Shown: one piece after another, positions 33,305-45,939 of the stretch
How the letters are laid out: each line of letters opens with the position of its first letter
How positions within the stretch are numbered: the first letter of the stretch is position 1
From: Bryum argenteum
Taxonomy: Eukaryota; Streptophyta; Bryopsida; Bryales; Bryaceae
Direction of reading: 5' to 3'
Assembly: GCA_037043015.1 (NCBI GenBank)
Contig: CM073322.1
Location: 7,389,601-7,453,600, forward strand
Length of the DNA stretch: 64,000 bases
Position numbers and translations under genes: made by a program
Notes under the pieces: model-generated
Databases searched by the model: none
What the model was told of the DNA's origin: nothing
Seen by the model: only the letters and a program-made list of their open reading frames with translations

Positions 33305-34770
33305 CCCTGAATCATACTGAGCACAAAACCACCGTCAGTCGATCGGGTTCCATTCTAGCAATTCTTCACACAAGAATCCAAGCTCGAGCTCCACACAAGA
33401 ATCCAAGCTCGAGCTCCACACAAGAAATGGAACTTGCACGTACCAGTGTCATGTCAATGCAAGCATGGGTTCATGAGCAATTGTGGAAGGGTGAAGAGCA
33501 ATTGAGGAAGGGTGATGAGCAATTGAGGAAGAGTGAAGAGCATGTGCGGAGTACTAGTGTGTCTAAGTATGTCAACGTACGATACGAGATGATCCCTATC
33601 CCAAGATTGTCGATCTCTTGCTTAAAAGACTCAATTGCTTGCATCTTACATTAATGGAGGTGACATTCTAGTTGCAGTGAGGGCAGTTAATGGATTCCAA
33701 TTTTGGACAAAAAGCGGATTTTGTAGTTGAGATATCATTGAGCCTTTGAGCATAACATCTGGCTCCGGAACTACGGAAGCCCGGATCTCTCGGTCAACCC
33801 ATCGACTTGCATTGAATGTAGCGCTCTCACTGCCGATGTGGCTGTTTTCTATTGGAGGGTAGTAGCTCGAATCTGACGTGGCGCATTTATTGCAACGTGG
33901 TGGCTTTTTGTCTGCGGACTATGACTTGGACAATCCTATTTAATTTTTGACTTGTGGTTTTTTTGGTGAGGGAGGGAAGGTGGTGGAATATTTTTTTGGG
34001 TTATCTTTGGGAAGTTTGAAGGAGTTGCATGTTCGGAAAAAGATCATATATAATCTTTTATTGATATTTGTGTGACACTTTGAACTTTTTTTTTAGGAAA
34101 GGATTAGAAACATTGCATGTGTAATGTTCCAAGGAAAATTGGAAGTTTGATGATCTTTTTATTGTCTTGTCTAAGGTGCTTTGTATTCTTCAACACTTTG
34201 AGTAAGATGATATGTTTTGATTAGTGGTCTTTCGTCACAGAGGTAATGTAAGATTGGTATCATTTTGGTAACAATTTTTGTAATATTAGTGGTGTGGTTT
34301 AACCTCTATACGTCCATGGGTATTTTTATCCATTGGAATACTTTTTTTTTTTTTTAAGTGTCTTTGATGAAAATAAGATAAGTTGTTTAGATCTGAAGTG
34401 TAATAACTTGTAATAATTTTGTTGTGGGACTTGTGGACCAGAATTTAGTGAACTAGGCTACAAAATTTCATCAGTTTTAGTTTAGAGTGGAAATTTTACC
34501 AACAAAGTCACTACAATGAAAAGATCTCCAACTAGAAAGGTATTTGAGCTTCATCTCAATAACAACCTTCAGTTGGACCAAAAAAATCCATCAAGAAGAT
34601 ATTAATCTTGAATAGAATAATAGCCTTCAGTTGCAATGGTGAAACATGCCAAAAATTATACATAGGAAAAACAGTCAGAAACTATAGCCCTTGCACTAAA
34701 ATGAATACTGGTCATGTCTTCCTCACATCTTGAATCAAAAGATTTAATTTTATTAATTAATTAATTAATT

Positions 34771-34810
<40 letters not shown>

Positions 34811-35869
34811 ACCACAAGAACTAGACTAAATTTGGAGTGCCACACAAATACAAAGTTCAAATCAATGCTTGATGATGGACATATTGCTCCTCAAAATCAT
34901 CCATTCTTTCACTTTTTTCATTGCAAAAACATCATTGCAATTCAATTATTTACCAAATTATGTGGATAAAAAAACTTCCAACAAGAGAGTTGTTGCAATG
35001 CATCTTAAAAACATGACCATTTGTCCTATTAGTTTATTATCAAAATACACAAATTTTGTGCAACTCTTCATGATCTTATGTCAAGGCTATTGGTTGGTAG
35101 AAGAAACAAAGAGACTTTAATATACATCAATTGTAATATAGTACTTCAAAAAGTTTCAAAATGCAAAATACTATCCCTTTCAAGGTATAAGGAAGGTTTT
35201 TAATAACAACCAAAAAAAGTTATCACCAAATTTGGCAATACATCATAGAGACTACCAATAGTCAAAAAAATTTCAAAAAAATAAAATATAATAATAATAA
35301 TAATCCAAAATTACATTAATAAAAGAAGACCACAAAAAGCTCGCATACAAAAAAATTGCCTTGAGATAATAATATGACATTATTCAACACTTGAAAATAC
35401 AAATGCATATAGGAAAATATAAAATTGAAGAGGCCCTTGACAATGCCGTCGGCTCCAATTTGAAGACACCAAGTGTTGTTTGAAGGTGCCTCTCAAGGAT
35501 CAAAATGAACATGCTTGAGGCATAATGACTTGACAACCCATGAAAGGCCGATGGTCATAATCTTGGATAAGTATGTAGATAAATTTATACTTGTAGATAT
35601 TAAGGATGATGTGTGTGGCAGCTCCATCAAGTTGCACTTTCACTTGCCTAGCTATAAAATCCAAGCCAACTTTGGAGGAACTTCATAGCAAGCTCATTAC
35701 TTTCCTCCATGTGCTTTTCATGCCATATAGTTTTTCTTTCATTGTGCTTAGCTTTGTTGTTTGCATGTATCTTAGTTGTGGATGTTTCAATTGTGAACAT
35801 TTATGCTCTCAACTTGATGTCATTTAGTGCATACTTTCCAATAACATTGTTGTTCTTTTGATTTGGTGT
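33305..35869. other. Intergenic, AT-rich; no gene recognised
   Basis: It contains a duplicated CCAAGCTCGAGCTCCACACAAGAA near 33378-33424, a short triplicated AAGGGTGAAGAGCAATTGAGG-like run near 33487-33540, a (TTAA)n tract with a long poly(A) at 34749-34809, and otherwise AT-rich sequence. The frames are short and unconvincing. Confidence 0.5.
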
Positions 35870-36267
35870 TTAGGGTGAAAAAGGTGGCAAAATCAACAAT
35901 ATTCCTCGTTGTGGTGCTCGTGATGTTGGCGACAACCATGGTCGCATTGGCAAGCAATGCAAGTGTGAACATTTGGAATGAAATTGGGCCTAATGAAATT
36001 CTAACCATGGATTGCGATTCTAACGATCGTCACCCCGGAGTACACCAAATTAAGTTTAATCAGTACTACGGATTTGGATTCACGCCCAACATCTAGAAGA
36101 CGACTTTGTACACATGCGGTTTTAAATGGGCTGGTAGAGACGTAGGATTGAAAGTGTGGAAGGAAGAACCACAATTCTTTTACTTCAATTGTGAGTATCA
36201 TGTAAAGGCAGATGGCATTTACCGAAATGAACAAGGTAAACCTGCTACCAAGGTTCAGGCATGGTAG
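35870..36267 (+). pseudogene. Plant self-incompatibility S1-type protein homolog (SPH) with in-frame stop
   Basis: The frame reads a hydrophobic secretion signal (STIFLVVVLVMLATTMVALA), then the S1/SPH fold: VNIWNEIGPNEILTMDC, HQIKFNQYYGFGFTPN, TTLYTCGFKWAG, and a C-terminal FYFNCEYHV...W. SPH proteins are small secreted cysteine-containing proteins; the poppy S1 protein acts in self-incompatibility. A TAG at 36094-36096 stands exactly where the family usually has tryptophan (N-F-W-GTTLF), so TGG to TAG is the simplest explanation. The rest of the frame to the TAG at 36265-36267 is open, implying recent loss or a polymorphic allele. The start is uncertain: no ATG in frame directly precedes, and TTTAG|GGTGAAAAAG at 35873 looks like an acceptor for an upstream exon. 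Confidence 0.75.
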
Positions 36268-38573
36268 AGCCACATACCATTATGTGAGTTTTTAAGAGTG
36301 TCAACGCTTGTGTCGTAATTTTTACACAAGTTTATAAATACATAAGCGCTCTTCTTGTGGAATAAAGTTGTATCCCTATATTCTCTTTCAAATGTATTCA
36401 ATGTCACTTCTCTTTAGTAATTGTGTTAAGCAAGCTTTTGGTATTTGTTTGAGATGATTGTCGTTATGATTAGTGGGCACACTATAAAGAGTAGGTGAAA
36501 TAGATACTACGGTATAATCACGCCAATGAACATGGGCTTTGGTTTTCTTCTTCTTCTATTTGTTTGAGGAGATTGTATTCTTCATGGACTACTTTAGAGT
36601 TGAAATGTTTTTCAAGGATGTGATACATCTTTGTTTATAGAGAGAAATTAAATGTGGCTCTTACAATTGTGTTCATGTCAACCTCTTGCAGGTGATAAGT
36701 CTCGTTCAAACTTAAACTAGTTCTTCAAAAAATGTGGCGTATTATGTGCATAAGACTACCACTATATTATGAACTATATTCTTAACAAGAATTAAGATGT
36801 TAGAACTTTTGAGATAGGTCACTAAGCTAGGATAAATACGTTCACAAATGTCTAATTTTTCTTTTGGCATTTTGTATACGGTGGTTGGAACTCTGTAGGC
36901 ATTTTGCATAGGGTGTAAAAACCAACTTTCAATAATAATAAAATTTTGTTGAAAGTCCATACTATGGACTTGAAAAGAATCTAAAAAGTAATCATTGAAA
37001 AAGAAGTTCGTCCTTTGAGACAAGAGTTTTGGTTTCTAATCTTGTTCAATTTGAACTTACTTAGCATGGATTGCCCATGCTTGATGGTAATACTCGTGGA
37101 ATATCATACTTTTTCAACTGATGATGTTGATTAGTACTCTCTCCATGCATTATAAGGTATAATCTTTAATAAGCACAAATCGCAATACAAAACATGAAGA
37201 ATGGTAGATTTTTTGTAATGCTACAAGTCAATCGCAACACCAATTGTAAATCCTTGTAAATTACACAAAATCCCAATGTAAACTTGCTGATATTTAGTTT
37301 AGGTTTATTACTTACCTTTGTATATAAACTTCAGCTTACCTTCATATAAAAGCAAGCTTTTTTCTACGTTTTATATGTACTACAAGGGTTAAAGTTATTT
37401 AGTCAATAATTTGAAGAGAATCATGTGATTTATTTCTTTTGAAATTGGTTTTTTGGCTTAGGAAACACCTCAATCCCTTTACAATGCAAATAAATAGAAT
37501 AAATAGAAAGAAAAAAAATAATCATTTTTAACCTTGAACATCATGATTCCACAAACGGTAAGGAATTTAAGATTTGGTGTATTTGTAAATGTACAAGTTA
37601 GTTACTGGATGTTACATACTCCAAAACTTGGCAAAAAGTTGAAAAACTTGCATCTTGTTTTAGAAGAGGACAATTTTGATGCCATTCTTTTCTTGGGTTT
37701 AAATAAACCACCTACTCCAAATTCTAGTTCCCATGCGCTTCTTAGTTGTCGTCTCTTACACAAGCCACCCATGCCATCAATATAATCCTTCTTTACAGTA
37801 TACTTAACTACCACTTTGCGAATTAGGATCCCTCCCAATGCCTCCACCAATCAAAGTGTGTCAGTGTGTAGAGAATAGGAATGCCATGTATGCATGAATT
37901 GCATAAGGGCGGCTGCTTTGAGCAAGCGCAAAGGAGTTAGAGCATCTCCACCCATTCTCGCTAAAGTTGACTCGCTAAAAATGTTCATCTATATTTGAAG
38001 AGCCCTTAAAATCACACTCCCCCACCCTTAAAATGCCCCTCAAGCACCAAAAGTGCATGTGAAATAGTCAATGCACCAATCGCAAATAGAATGTCAGGTT
38101 TTAATCAACTTAACGTAGATTTGGAGGGACATTTCTTGACGCGCCAAAGTAGAGAGCCAAGAGGCATTTTTGAAGGGCCCTTCGCATTTCTCATTCACTC
38201 AATTGCGTGTGTGAGTTTACGGTGAACCTCCCACCTGCAACTACTTCCACTTCCAAGAGCTGGTGACAATGCCCTAAAGTCAAAATTGCAAGTGTCAACT
38301 TGACTTCTTGAGTTCTCATCCAACCAACATCCATCCGAACGTCACACATTTCATCCCATTATAGCATACATACAGCCCCATTATCCTTCACCATGGCGAC
38401 GACCACCTGTCTTACCGAGCTTCCACTCCCTTTTCACTTTTTCGGGAAGGAAGGAGTTTGCTCGCATTTCAACCAACAATGGCGAAATTCGAATGCCAAA
38501 TCACCCAATTTTCATTTTCGACACAGTGGCTATCAATTTGTGAAGAAATTACCACAAGACTGAGCTGGGATCA
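36268..38573. other. Intergenic between SPH relic and MBL gene
   Basis: It is AT-rich with no convincing gene. Near 37937 the sequence TTAGAGCATCTCCACCC resembles ends seen in several plant MITEs, but no inverted partner was found. The last 350 bases before 38574 are less AT-rich and probably hold the promoter and leader of the MBL-fold gene. Confidence 0.4.
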
Positions 38574-40935
38574 ATGGCTATGGCGTGCACATCGCATGTG
38601 TGCAGTCGCGGACTGACGACCCAGCTCGCAGTTCGCGAGCAAATTCGTTCCAATTTCTCCTCATGGCGCACCACATTCAGGTATCCAATTCCCCATACTC
38701 TACCAGCGAGCTCAATTGCAGTTTGATGTGTAGGTTTACATATGTGCAAGCTTGTTCTTTCTCCAATCCCTCTTCTCATCACATTAGTATCATAATCCCC
38801 AGAATTGCAGCTCGATTGGCAATTGAGAGCCTCGTACTTGTAATAAATGTCAGTCAATCACTGTTATGCTTTCGTCAATAATTAGATAGAACTATAATCC
38901 ACTTTTTGTATAACCATGTGTTTGCCTTGACTATGGCAAAGTACTCGAAATTGCATCTATAGTAAGTATTCTATACATGGCTAATGGTAATGAACCAGCA
39001 TAGGGTTCACTGCCAGGACAATGTTGTGTTGATTTTGTATCGTATCAACACTAACAAAGTATTATTCATTGGCAGATTATCACATTGCAGAAGAGTCACT
39101 TTCAGGGTGAGCCATACTTCGAAAGTATCAGCTTCGAGTAAGGAAGGAATGGTTACAGATTCGGGATACTTTGAAAAGCAGGAAGTGGCAGGAAGAGCTT
39201 CGTTTCGGTTCATGGCAGAGGGCAACATGTGGCTGCTGGAATTTGAAGCTTCGGGACTTCGAGTGCTTGCCGATCCATGGCTTGTTGACGATCAAACCTT
39301 TTGGGACCAAGCCTGGCTCTACACTGGTACTCATCAATTTCTAGGGTTTGAATCCTGATCAATTGCTTTTACAATAACCGAAGTTCCTTTTATATGAATA
39401 GTAATCAGTGTGATCTTGCAGGACGATCTCAGTCTCGACTCAAGAACGGATTGCCTGGAGACTTGACCATGGAGTCTGTAAATAGCGTTGATGCCATCCT
39501 CATCTGTCAGGTATGCTTCTATTTTGAATCCTGAACTCGGGTTGGGGTCTTCATCTCAGGGGTCTTGAAAGGATGGGTTCTCAGCGTCAACAAATTAGCT
39601 TACATTGATAGTCCACGACTCGAAATATTCACTTTTTGTGCTGAGGAGAATGCAGTTACTTGATCATCGTCGAGCATATTTATCAGTGACCTTTCATTAC
39701 TCGAAACTCTGATATGCATCTTTTGGCAGGACTACGAAGATCATTGTCACCTACCGACACTTAAGCTTTTAAGGTGATTGAAATACAAGCCTTGCGCTCT
39801 GTTCTATCGTCCTGATTTCATTTATGGTGGAAGCTTACAAAGAATTTGGGGTGGTAGAAAGGATATACCAGTGATAGCGTCGCCAAAAGCAGCGAGTATA
39901 GTGCAAGGATTGGGATTCTCCGACGTGAGAAGCCTTGGCCACGGCAAGTCTACACAGATCGCAGGATTGCAAGTGTGGGCAACTGTGGGAGCTCGTGTGG
40001 GTCCTCCATGGTCGCCCCGTGAGAACGGCTTTGTGCTGCAAGAGTCGCAAACAGGGCTCCGGTAAGTAATCAAACTCTTTTCTCTACCATTTCTTAACCT
40101 CGATTAAGCTACATCATAATTTAACAGGTTCCAATCGGAGAATGTTAACTTCAAGAATGTCCCCCAAATCACCTGCTGTGCAGATTGTACTATGAGCCTC
40201 ATTGCAGTTTTGACGAGGAATCTGTCCGGTCTGTAAGCCCCGGTGAGTGCTCTTCTCTCTCAACAGGAGCTTTTAGTCTAATACAGGCTCAAGAACCTTC
40301 TCGATGATTACTATGATGATGTGGGGAGAGTGCAGTGGATGTGGTGATCACTCCAGGGCGTCAATACAAAGTGGCAGGCTTTCCGTTGACAGAGAGCGTG
40401 GAGGAAGCAATTCGTCTCATCCGCATTCTAAAACCTCAGCTTATTATTCCCATTCAGCTTACGCATCTGGAAACCACAGGGTAAAAACAATTTCATCTTT
40501 TATTTTTTATCACAATTTAGAGATTGTTAAAGAGATGTTGAGGCTTACATTCCAGTTACATAATCTCGATCTGATACTGGCTTGTGACTAGCATTGCAAT
40601 TAGCGTAATTGAAGTCCTTGTACGTGGTTTTTTAGTGTGGCAGCACCCTTGCTTCAACTTATTGGATCCGAGAACGACTTTGAAGCGGATCTTCGTAAAG
40701 CTGGAATCAAAGCCAGGTAATCAATCGATTTGATTCTTATCCCTGTTGGAAAAATTGTCCATTAGAACTTGTCTATAATGACTCAAAAGAGAATTTTCAA
40801 TAATTTATAGGGGCTAATCGACTTTCAAATGACCAGTGATTTTCTAAAGAAGCTGTTGGTTGCAGAATGGCGGTACCTCCTCTTTCGGGGCATTTTGTGC
40901 ACGTCCAGCTTGGGAGTGAGAAGCAAGCTTATTAA
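38574..40935 (+). CDS. Plastid-targeted metallo-beta-lactamase-fold (MBL) family protein
   Basis: There are nine exons: 38574-38680, 39091-39326, 39422-39510, 39730-39773, 39858-40061, 40184-40242, 40336-40480, 40636-40716 and 40866-40935. The total of 1035 nt gives 344 residues, all with AG acceptors and GT donors in consistent phase. The N-terminus (MAMACTSHVCSRGLTTQLAV) is serine/threonine/arginine-rich and acid-poor, like a chloroplast transit peptide. The core reads WLLEFEASGLRVLADPWL, then AILICQDYEDHCHLPTLKLL, YYEPHCSFDE and VDVVITPG, the pattern of the plant plastid metallo-hydrolase family. The canonical HxHxDH metal motif is changed to QxYxDH, and the DDHCHxPTL form is usual for this plant group, so metal binding may differ. 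Substrate unknown. No defect seen. Confidence 0.85.
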
Positions 40936-41971
40936 ATTTCCCCTTTAGAGGAGCAGGCTTGCTTTCTAATGTATTATTTAAAGTCTTGGATGTGACATGG
41001 ATCAGAGTTTGTTAATCTTTTAGAGAGTAGGTTTTATCTCATTCAAATTATTACAGGAAAACAAGAGGTTGTCTTAATTTCAAACGCAATACGTATTGAC
41101 CTTAGTAATGAAAGACCTACATTACCCATTATGTAACATCGTATTGCAGTTCAGCACCATGATGTAAACCCCCTGCATGAACATTACCACCCATACCATC
41201 ACCCGTGCGTGACAACTGGTCATGAACCCCATGCAATATCGAAGTACAGAACGTTCCATCACCCCATGCACAAAACACTACCACCTACGCGTGACAACTA
41301 CCATTTAAAATAGCCTGAAGAAAGAATAAAAGGACTGCTCTAAAAAGAGAACGGCCCACGTCGCTGTCAAACGTATACCACAGTGCATTCGTGTATGGGA
41401 AGAGATATTATGTACTGTACTACTTTGCCACTGCAGCAATCTGCTGACTAAACAAAGTAACTCCTGTGAGAGATACTATTCGCTACCAGTAGCATATAAC
41501 TGAGACTCTACTCCCAGCTTTGAAACCTGTGAGCATATTACTGCTACAAAGACAAAGAAAGCTAGGAACAGGTTGCTATAAACCCAAAGTAGCTCCAGTG
41601 AGGAAGGAACGATATTCACTACCAGTATCATGTAACTGAGATTTCACTCCCAGCTTTGAGACCAGCGAACATAGTATTGCAACGAAGGCAAAGAAAGATA
41701 GGGACATGTAGAGATGCTATGAACCCAAAGCATGCATGATAAGGTAGCACACCAACCAAAATTGCAAGCGCTGCAGGCTATAGTTTATTGCACGTGAAAA
41801 GATCTATATTACAAAGGCAGCTATTCTTGGCCACCCATAGCAAACCAACCTGCAACTGGATTTCTGTCGTTGCTCTGCTAATTCATGGGCCACAAACTGA
41901 TGTACAAATAGAAACATGGGCACACTAGCTAGGTGAGTAATATACCATCTGGAAATGAGATTCAATGACCC
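40936..41971. other. Spacer between convergent MBL and MYB genes
   Basis: The stretch holds the 3' ends of two convergent genes. There is a direct repeat of about 60 bp (TACCAGTA..CAT.TAACTGAGA.T..ACTCCCAGCTTTGA at 41484-41523 and 41616-41661) with more diverged flanks, and a weaker repeat of CATCACCC.TGC..AACA.TACCAC near 41196-41285. No gene or RNA was recognised. Confidence 0.5.
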
Positions 41972-43425
41972 TCAATGGTGCATACCTGGCTGTTGCATAG
42001 GGTACGCTATGTGAGGCGCCATACCCATCTGCTGCCCAGGCATGACAGGCCTCGGCATGTGGCCCCGGGGGCCGAACGGGACATGGCCGGGAGGTGGCAG
42101 CATCACAGGAGCACCAACAGCCGTTTGTTGGCCGATCATTTGCTGACCAGGGTACATTCCTGGTTGCATTCCTCCTTGCATTGGTTGCCCTGGCCCTGGA
42201 GCCCCTGGCCCTGATTGACCTGTAATCGGCCCTTGCCCTTGCTGCGCCGCATCTCCGTTGTTCACACTCGTGATGTCATGAATGCTGGACCTTCGCTTAT
42301 CCTTGTTGATCGAATTCAACCTTATAAAGTATTTCTGAGCGTGACTTGCTACCTGCGTCGGGGTTCTTGATATCACAAAGTTTCGAGATATACTCCGCCA
42401 ATCTCCCTTCCCAAATTTCGCCAACCCTAACAGAAACAGCCTGCGCACACAACTTCCTCGTTGAATACACCAACTCGCAAGTCCATGTTATCACTTACGA
42501 CAACAACAGACATAGAAAAAGTCAACAAACTTGGTTATATAGAAAAAGTATTCATGAATCAGCCAGACTACCCGACCTCGTTATTATCACATTTTATTAT
42601 TTGCGAACAGTATTTGCTACGGAAGACACATGCGAATGTTCACATTCCACATGTCAAGCTAGCACTGAAAAGTTCTGCCTGTACTCTGAGTAAGCTCCGG
42701 TGATGTTTAAACTATTTGAAACAGTTATGTGCTTGCAATCACCAAAATTAGTAATTTTTTACGCCAAACATGTGAACTGAAGGAACAGGCTGCCGAACGC
42801 AACGATGTTCGAACATATTACGAGTGAATCTTCCAAGCTTCAGCATGTCATCAGCTTCACCAAGACATGAACCACAAGTAACGTAACTGGAGTTCAAAAT
42901 GGAGCGGAACTGGAGTGTTTAAAATATGAAACTTTGAACGTAATGAAGTCTTTAAAATTCCAGGAAGACGAAGGAATCACACCTGTGTTCCTCCTCGGAC
43001 CAAGGGATGCCCTTTCTCCGCTCCTGGTCAGCAGGTTTGGACGACACGCCCTTGCCTCCCAGAGCAGCATTTCCATTACCATTTGCATTAGCGCTAGGGC
43101 CTGACGCTTGACCTGAAAATCCTGGCCCCTTCTTCACACCCGGACTGTCGGAGGCAGCTCCGTCCTCAGACAACGAAAGCGAGGCTAAGTTGTAATTAGG
43201 AAGTGCAACGCGTCCTGAATCTATCAAATTAACGTCCTCCTGCAATATTTCATAGTGGCGCTTCACCTCCGCTGCGTCTTTCCCCGATACCAGTGCTGCA
43301 ATCTGCTCCCATCGATTCGGACTATCTCGATCATGAATATTAAGTGCATTCTCGAACTCTTTATCTTGTTCCCGAGTCCACACTGAGCCATCCACTGTCG
43401 TGAGAGACGACTGCGACTCCGCCAT
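41972..43425 (-). CDS. MYB transcription factor, DIVARICATA/SRM1 type (two MYB-like repeats)
   Basis: Two exons, 43425-42983 and 42440-41972, 912 nt, give 303 residues. The first SANT/MYB-like repeat is near residues 14-65 ([13 protein letters not shown]...RWEQIAALV). The second, near 135-190, begins [16 protein letters not shown] and holds the family-defining SHAQKYF motif ([16 protein letters not shown]), followed by [12 protein letters not shown]. The C-terminal part is glycine/proline/glutamine/methionine-rich. This is the R-R-type group including DIVARICATA and Arabidopsis SRM1, nuclear regulators of development and stress responses. The intron falls inside the second repeat between HR and LF. 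Length agrees with the family (about 290-310). A leader of at least 200 bases with possible further exons lies between 43426 and about 43700. Confidence 0.9.
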
Positions 43426-44339
43426 TCTTTAGTTTGTTCTCACCTCTTGTGCTACTAGCTCCCTACAACAACCTATAATCTAAATCGTCCTTACAACCTG
43501 CAGCCACTTCCCGCTTCAGATCTCCCCTTCCATTTTCAATTTCAATTCGTCGTCCCGGAGTTAAAATCCAGTCCGAGTGATGATGATAGCAAACCCCAGG
43601 GCAGAAAATTTCAGAGTTGCGAAAATTGGTAAGCAAACCTGCTGACTACTCCGTCGTCTTCAAGCTCCCTCCTCTTGGTGGAGCTCGCGACGCTACCACG
43701 CGACATGGCCAGAACAAAACAATCTAGTGGTTCAAAATCGAAAATGCGGTATTGTTGAAAAGCAATCAGAGAAAGCCATCGGCAAAGACACGAGTGTGAG
43801 CAGCAAAAGAAGCGCCAAAAAACAGCAGCAAGACTACTAAGGGGCTTCAAACCCTAAGAATCATCGACAAGATCAAACTTCCAAAGGTTCGACACTCTCC
43901 TCCAGAATAAGCAACGCAACGAAAGAAGGAAAAAAGGGAAGGAAAAATCGGCCTCGGTCGGTCGGTCGGTCGGTTCTCACGAGACTGTGATCCCCATTCC
44001 CAGACGGTTTCCCCTGTCGATACCCTGGTTTATCCGGTTCTCGTCTGATACCCGATTGATTGCTTTGAATCCCTGGTGAGGTGCTTCAAGATTCCTTTGA
44101 TTTTTTCAGACCTGATCATTTTTTTTATTGCACAATTTGCTTCCCACTAGAATGATTTTATTCTCAAGGCTTTCCTTTTGCTGATTTTTCAAAAGGCATC
44201 TCCTTGATTTTGTGCTCATGTGCCTGTGAAAAAGAATCTTAATATCGTTATATGCTAATGATGGTGATCCTTTCTCTACGTGCATAGATTTGATTTGAGT
44301 AGCATGGAGCTCAATGATATAAAGATTTGGAGATACTAA
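43426..44339. other. Leader/promoter region of the MYB gene
   Basis: It contains the probable 5' leader, a (GGTC)4 run near 43952-43970 and pyrimidine-rich tracts. No other gene is recognised. Confidence 0.4.
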
Positions 44340-44544
44340 GGCCCCGTTTACACTATGGTGAAGAAGGCCCGGTTTACACTATGGTGAAAGAAGTCCATCG
44401 ATCAAGAAATTAGGAAAAAATCTCAAATTTGATTGGTTGAAGTTTAACCTATTGGAATGTGATTGGTTGAAAATGAAACTCTTTACTTACTTGTGACCTT
44501 CTCCAATGTCGTGTGGCCTTCTCCACTGTCGTATACAATGGCCC
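44340..44544. mobile_element. PIF/Harbinger (Tourist-like) MITE, 205 bp, TAA target duplication
   Basis: The left end is GGCCCCGTTTACACTATGG and the right end (read inward) is GGGCCATTGTATACGACAG. TAA flanks both sides (44337-44339 and 44545-44547), the target duplication expected for PIF/Harbinger. The left end is itself doubled: GGTTTACACTATGGTGAA recurs about 26 bp inside. The right end is doubled in the same way (GGAGAAGGCCACACGACATTGGAGAAGG). The termini resemble the left end of the Harbinger element at 55335. Confidence 0.8.
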
Positions 44545-45123
44545 TAATAAAGTTGAGTATGGTTTATTTGGAAATATATACATCACTTGAAGTTACCAGC
44601 TAGGGTAAGATATTTCATACTTCATGTAGTATACACTTCAAATTTTGTGCCTACACAGTTTGCAGTAATGACAGAAGAAGAATGACAAGCATCTACGTGG
44701 TTGAGATTAATGATATGTTTGTTTAACCTACTCTTGATGTGGCTAGTATTCTCGACATGACCGATACCCATGTTGTGGTCAATACTTGAGGTTGGAATAA
44801 ATCAAGTGTTAGTTTGACTTGTGGTTGATATTCTTGATGTGATCGATATCCTTGAGGTGGACAACGTCTAATGTGGATACTACTCTTGATTGATGCCGAC
44901 AACAGGCATGACAACATTGATAGGCTACAAAATCTACTTTACATACTTGTCAGAGGTCACTACTCAATTACATCTCATATTTCATAAAAGGTGACTTTGA
45001 CGTAGGAAAAAGATAGTTAAGACCAAGAATATATTATGGTTAGTGAATGCCATACAATAAAAAATAATAATGTTCTTGTTTTTGCAAGTAATAGGCAATT
45101 AATGAGTCAATTAAACGTGGAAG

Positions 45124-45346
45124 CTACACTAAATTTGATAATTAGTGTTAGATTATTATAAGATTTGAAAATGTTATAAGTTTTTACTTTTGTTTAAAAA
45201 AACTTACCAAGAGCATTGATTCTGATACTATATAAGGACCCCCATCTTGGCCAATATAGTGGGTAAAATTATTGAACAACAGTAAAAACTTATAACATGT
45301 TTATGGAAATTAGTGTATCTAACACTAATTATCAAATTTAGTGTAG
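45124..45346. mobile_element. CACTA-like MITE with long inverted repeats, 223 bp
   Basis: The first 30 bases (CTACACTAAATTTGATAATT...) are a perfect inverted match to the last 30. After a diverged gap of about 20 bases the arms pair again over ATGTTATAAGTTTTTACT, giving imperfect arms of about 70 bp. The termini fit CACTA...TAGTG. It differs in sequence from the MITE at 30768 but shares the CACTAAA start and a TTAGTGTT segment. Confidence 0.8.
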
Positions 45347-45939
45347 TGGAGGTTAAGTAATATATATGTAACTCACTTTGTATGATTTCCTTGTTTTGAG
45401 GTTAAATATAAATTGATGGTGGTTGGATCCACATTGTGCAAGGCTACAAGTTAAACCTCTAAAAAGACATATTCATGCTTGAAAAATACTTCACATAGTA
45501 TACTAATATTGTGCAATGATTCCACCCATTTATAAATATTCAACCTTATAAATAAATTTTGTGAACTTGTTATTTGTGGTTAACAACTTGTCTACTTAAG
45601 TCATGTCTGCAAGTTGTCAAATAGTCCCTCAATTCTACTAAGTACAAAATTTAAGATTCCATGGTATATTTATCATATTTTTTTAACAAAATTTTAAATA
45701 ATCATCATATTCCTAACACAATGCTCCCACATCCTAAATGTCATATATTGCCCAACTAAATTTTATATCACTTAAACTAGTATATATTGGTGTCCTCAAG
45801 ACATGCAAAGAAATAAGTGAATTTGAATAATTTGTCAGGAAGATCTCCCTCCCGATGGGTGAACTCTTTATTTGGTACTCTTGAAACATCCCCTGTCCTA
45901 GATTCGCTTGATTACAGTCCCTCATGCTTTTTGAGATTT

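Noticed and set aside
37937-38170. Possible MITE starting TTAGAGCATCTCCACCC
   Set aside because: The left end resembles known plant MITE ends but no inverted partner or target duplication was found.
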